Part shown: piece by piece, positions 35,346 to 64,000 of the stretch
How the letters are laid out: every line of letters begins with the position of its first letter
Numbering within the stretch: position 1 is the stretch's first letter
From: Eleginops maclovinus
Taxonomy: Eukaryota; Chordata; Actinopteri; Perciformes; Eleginopidae
Assembly: GCF_036324505.1 (NCBI RefSeq)
Contig: NC_086354.1
Location: 19,716,707-19,780,706 of the forward strand
Reading direction: 5' to 3'
DNA length: 64,000 bases
Program-made: the position numbers and the translations under genes
Notes under the pieces: model-generated
Databases searched by the model: none
Seen by the model: only the letters and a program-made list of their open reading frames with translations
What the model was told of the DNA's origin: nothing

Positions 35346-37470
35346 CAATGTGCACGTAATGCAGATGAAGTACATCCAATGCTTGTGGTTCAATAAAATC
35401 AGTAAATCATACTTAAAATAATTGTTATAAAATAGGTAATAGAAATATAACTTTTCTCTTATTTGTATTCAACGTACAGGTTCAATCGTAACTTAAATTA
35501 AATACTCTTGCCGACTTACTTACCCAACAAATACGGATTTTTTTTTTTTCTAAATTTTGACCTCTTCTTCAGGTGGCCCTATATCGTCTTCTTTTTTAAA
35601 ATCACAATGTTTGTCTTCCAATTGTTTTTCCAACTTTATTTTCATACTTATACAATACAGGTTTTTTTTCCAAAGTTGAACTTCCGGGAATTTTTTCAAA
35701 ATGATCACTTTTTTACTGAAAGATCTGACTTTTTTTTTTTTTTTCAAATTTCTGAATTGTTTTCTAAATGTCGGATTTTGTCTATAACATTTTTTTATGA
35801 TAAATGGGCATGGTGGTGAACTTGATCAAGCAATGTGACACAACAGAGCAGACCACAAGAGGCCAGTGACCTAAGAAGGCACCTCTCACTCAAAGCAGTC
35901 ATCCCCTAATAGTTTGTAACTTCAAGCTTTGATTTAAAAAAAAAAGGATTTGGGGGCAATATAGAATGTATCCCCCTAACGTTGTCATGAATACAGAGAC
36001 TCCTTTTTGTAGCCAGCCTCAAGTGGCCATTTTATGAACTGCATTCATGACACTTGGTATTCACCCTCTGTTTGAAACATTGACACTTACCTGTCTTAAA
36101 CCCCCATTGTAAAGTAGCCTAGCAATGCTCTGAATAGCATGTGCGAAAAACTTGCTGCAAGTTTGCAGTAGAGCTCAAGCAGAAGGTGGCAGACAGGAAG
36201 CAGTATATTCTTATGTCCCAGCATGGGACTCTGTAGCCACATCTGAGTGGCTTGTTGAATCACATGTTTTCTGACATTGGCAGCTCAAGGAAAAAGTGAC
36301 TGGAGTGTCTTTGCTCAGAAATATGCAAAAGCAACAGAACATTTTTTTTTGTCATGATAGCCTATGTCCCCTAAGTAATCAAGAGAGCAAGTTTTTTTGT
36401 TTAACTTACTAACTCTTATAAGTTGTAGTTTATGAGTCAATGTCTGCGGAAACATCTGGCTCCCTCACTGAGGGCGAAACAAGATGGGATCCCTCCGCTT
36501 CCTTCCTGTGTTTATGTCGTGGGTTTAATGACAGCGATCCACAGTAGGCTACATCCCATGGAAGGAGAATGTCCTTCTCTCCATATTTGTTAGATCCCTT
36601 GATTATTTACTATCTTACTTATATAAAACAGATAAAAACCGTTTTCTCAGCTTCTCAAAGAACTGAGATTACAGACACCTGTCAAAACTGTTTATAATCC
36701 ACATGGAATGTCAGCTGGTAGTGGGTGACTGAGGGATTACTGCAACACACAGTTTTTCATAGAATAAATAGATACACTGTTTTTGAATGAAGAAAAAGTA
36801 CTGGAATCTTTAATGGGTTTAACTACGACAAAATGCACTTGATCACGTATCAACATTTATCGAGTAAAATCTAAATTTGCTAGTGGATCTTGTTTTATCT
36901 TTTTTTTCATTCATATGACTTTACATTTCCTATAGGCCTAGCGGTTTGGGATAGCTGTTTCAGACAAAACAAATATGTCTTACATCAATCATTTTTGGAT
37001 GGGTTTAGGAATATGTGATGGGCAATAGTTTATTAAGCAATCGTTCAGAATTAATTGAAATAATAGATTTAATAAAAATGTTTTAAAAAACAATGCATAT
37101 TAAAACCAACTTCCATTGACATTGTATGTGAAATTAATTTCAATTGCTGCCAACAGCTTTTAGAGCTTCCTATAAAGTTTTAAAACTTGATAAGCAAGGG
37201 CAAGGCTTACCATCATTGTACGACCACCTCTGTGGAAACAGTCTCTCTCAAGGAGGAAGGGGAAGTACACACATGCTGAGGGGGTTTCACCGCAGCTTCC
37301 CAGCTGTGCAGCGCGTCTAAAAGCTGCAGCTCTCCCCGCCCTCCAGAGGGCATGAAGAAGTTCAGTGAGACGAGTGGACGCCGCTGAGCACAGCTACCAT
37401 GCCGTGCACAGGCTTCAAATAAGGACAAAGTTTACACATTCGGTACCAACCTTCTGTTTCCACCGACAAC
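35346..37470. other. Intergenic region between dcaf8 and vav3 (head-to-head), includes vav3 promoter
   Basis: No gene is visible. 35530-35790 is T-rich with five long T runs. A CTCF-like GCAGAAGGTGGCAG lies at 36179-36192. The last 270 bases before the vav3 ATG turn GC- and purine-rich (37240-37370) and presumably hold the vav3 start site; AGGAGGAAGGGGAAGT at ~37250-37266 contains GGAA cores as used by ETS factors such as PU.1. These motif readings are suggestive only. Confidence 0.4.
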
Positions 37471-61922
<24,452 letters not shown>

Positions 61923-63167
61923 GTGCGTGTCACTCAGCTCATCTTCGTTTTATCTTAACATCTGTGACTCTATGAAAAAATAACATGTCACGGCTCACCG
62001 GGTTAACTCAGTGCACGCAAACTCTTTGCAGTGTCATGGGTTTGAAGCTGTGCCACATGTCACCGTTTCCCTCTTACCTGCTGCATGTCCTTCTATCCGA
62101 TCAAAGCTTTGAAACATACTAATGGGATGACATCAACAATTTATCTCCTTTGGCCGTTATTGTTTATAAATCACAATTATATCCAGGTTGTTTTATCACA
62201 TTCTGTGTCCTGTCAGGAGAGCCATAAATATGACAATATTATGAGGTCAGCGTTAATTAGAAAAAGATCTGTTTGAACTCCACAGAAGCCCAGTTACATT
62301 AAAAGTAGGATATCTGTCTGTTCTTTCACTCCTCGGATTGAATAACAGCCTCCGTCAGATGATCTAACCAATTAGTGGCTTCGGTTGATTAATTGAGTGC
62401 CACAGTGAGACGATAAAACAGCAGACGTCCTAGTCTCCGGAGGACGTTTTAATGGTTGGTGCACAACCTCAAGTACAGGCACATTTAGCAACCATCTCAC
62501 GAGGTCAGCCAAAGGTTGACAGCGTTTGACCTTATCTATTTTTGAAAGGATGGGGCGATTTATCTGGGGTCTTCCGGCAGACTCCCTAGCTGTTTCTCAC
62601 TGCTTTACGGCGGCATTAAAGCCTCATCCTCCTGTTGGTGCTGCTCCAATCAGACTGCCGTCTTTGCCAACGGCACGGCTGGGATTTGGCGGTTGGCCAG
62701 ATTTCCTATGCTCCATGTTTCTCTCTGTTGTGACAGAGCACAAGGTGGATGGTGAGGACATGAATGCCAGGAGACTTCTTGTAAGCCGATAGAACGGCTC
62801 GCAGAATGTCACGCTGCAGACCTGATGGCGTTGCATTGTTTGCTGCCATGGCAACAATGCATGCTGGAGGGGGGATAATTAAAGGAATTAAATGATAATA
62901 CACATTTGTGTCTATTCCAGTAGGAAGCAGAATGATACTGCAACAAGGCCCTCCACCAAAAAGTCAGATCCAATTAGCTAATTGTTCTGGCTTTGCAAAG
63001 CAGTGAATAGCTATAGTTATATATACACGTGCAAGGCTATTGGACGGCAACGAAAAACTGTCTTTGACTCCAAACCACACATAGGTCACTATATCAATCA
63101 ATATTTAAGGGTCTTTGAGTACTTAGTATATACATTAAATGTATTATATTTAGTATTGTATTAATGG
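61923..63167. other. vav3 intron 20, visible part
   Basis: Downstream of the last visible exon. I searched for the rest of the SH3 domain (WxGR...GFFPS pattern) and did not find it, so the intron continues past the right edge. 62550-62860 is relatively GC-rich with no coding signal I can support. Confidence 0.5.
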
Positions 63168-63431
63168 TGGGCGGTGGTGGCGAAGTCCATAGGGGCTTGG
63201 CCTGGGAACTGGAAGGTCACCAGTTCAAGTCCCCGAAAGACCAAGTGCCACCGTGGTGTCCCTGAGCTAGACACTGGTTACCTACACTGCTCCCCGGGCG
63301 CCGTACATAATGGCAGCCCACTGCTCCTAACACTAGGATGAGTCAAATGCAGAGACCGCATTTCGTTTTCCTAGTACTAGTACTCTGTGCAATGACAATA
63401 AAGTTGAATCTTCAATCTTCATCATCTTCAT
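63168..63431 (+). mobile_element. tRNA-derived SINE with LINE-like 3' tail
   Basis: The head has an A-box-like TGGCGAAGTCC (63178-63188) and, about 44 bases on, a B-box-like AGTTCAAGTCC (63222-63232). A unique body follows (CCACCGTGGTGTCCCTGAGC, then CACTGCTCCCCGGGCGCCG). The 3' end CAATGACAATAAAGTTGAATC leads into a short TTCAATC/TTCATC tail. This head-body-tail plan is that of a fish tRNA-SINE mobilised by a partner LINE. It is well preserved and sits in vav3 intron 20. Confidence 0.75.
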
Positions 63432-64000
63432 GTTATTATTTACCCAATAATATACTATAATTATTATAATTATTTAATGTACATTATATTATTATTGTTA
63501 TTATTAATAATAATACAATAATGTTTATATTAATTATAAACGTTATTTTATATTATAACTAACTTATAACTGTTTCTGTTTTATTATATTTATGGTCTGT
63601 AGCCTGTGCTTTTACTTTTTTCCCAGGGTACCATTTCAACAGATGGTGGCAGTAATAACCCAGAAAATGTAGGATGCTTTATACAAAGAGAAAAAGGATT
63701 ACATTCTAAAATCTTGTATAAAAAATAAAAGTTTCAAATGATGAAAAACAGACTTTTCAAAAGTTCTCAAGTTTGAAAGGGTCTTGCGGTCACACACAAT
63801 GCATTTTGGTAGGAAACACTGAATCCAAAGAAAACCCTCTTTGTTTACAATGAAATCTCCACAGGGTACCTTTAATCTTCAGTGTCCCCAGTGGCGCCAG
63901 AGGATGGAATTACAGAACATTGAGAATTCATATCCCCTGTTACCCAGGAGGCAATTATCCCCCGTCCCACTGGCAGAACAATACAATCAATCACTGTAAT
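63432..64000. other. Right-edge non-coding sequence
   Basis: AT-rich with TTATTA/TAATAA runs at 63435-63560. No exon is visible; an acceptor-like CAG near 63627 opens a frame that does not match the expected SH3 sequence. Confidence 0.5.

Noticed and set aside
63600..64000. Possible next vav3 exon (remaining SH3) near the right edge
   Set aside because: Acceptor-like CAGs are present, but the frames opened do not encode the expected WQGR...GFFPS pattern, so the exon is taken to lie outside the window.

Overview
The window is vertebrate nuclear DNA, most likely from a ray-finned (teleost) fish. It is intron-rich with canonical GT-AG introns. Its genes are recognisable vertebrate orthologues, compactly spaced. 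It is dense in CA/GT, AGAC and GTT microsatellites and carries fish-type interspersed repeats (tRNA-derived SINEs, LINE 3' tails, a Tc1 relic, hAT-like and TTAA-type MITEs). There are no bacterial operons, CRISPR arrays or rRNA genes. The gene models below were built by hand: splice junctions were chosen by matching phase and reading frame, and each model stays open across all its exons.

Layout, left to right: (1) 1-2300, the last three coding exons of a CUB + ZP-N-like membrane protein, probably cdcp2 (+). (2) 2651-4145, tceanc2 (-), tail-to-tail with cdcp2. (3) 4889-7704, tmem59 (+), head-to-head with tceanc2. (4) 9996-11800, lrrc42 (-). (5) 12793-15467, yipf1 (+), head-to-head with lrrc42. 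(6) 17550-18311, an unrecognised coiled-coil protein in one coding exon (+). (7) 18799-25933, ndc1 (+), a transmembrane nucleoporin. (8) 29314-34320, dcaf8 (-), a WD40 receptor for CUL4-DDB1. (9) 37471 to beyond the right edge, the first 20 coding exons of vav3 (+), a Rho/Rac exchange factor; the window ends before the rest of SH3, SH2 and the last SH3 domain.

Genes 1-7 correspond to the block that lies together on human 1p32.3. In this genome the block is joined to dcaf8 and vav3, which are elsewhere on human chromosome 1. The genes do not form one pathway. tmem59 (Golgi/endosome, autophagy), yipf1 (Golgi membrane) and ndc1 (nuclear pore) are membrane-system genes. dcaf8 acts in ubiquitin targeting and vav3 in receptor-tyrosine-kinase signalling to Rho GTPases.

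The most unusual items are a near-perfect 0.67-kb palindromic TTAA-flanked element in an ndc1 intron; a vav3 exon squeezed between a (TG)~61 and an (AGAC)~25 array, whose 3' splice site has no pyrimidine tract; and the orphan coiled-coil gene.
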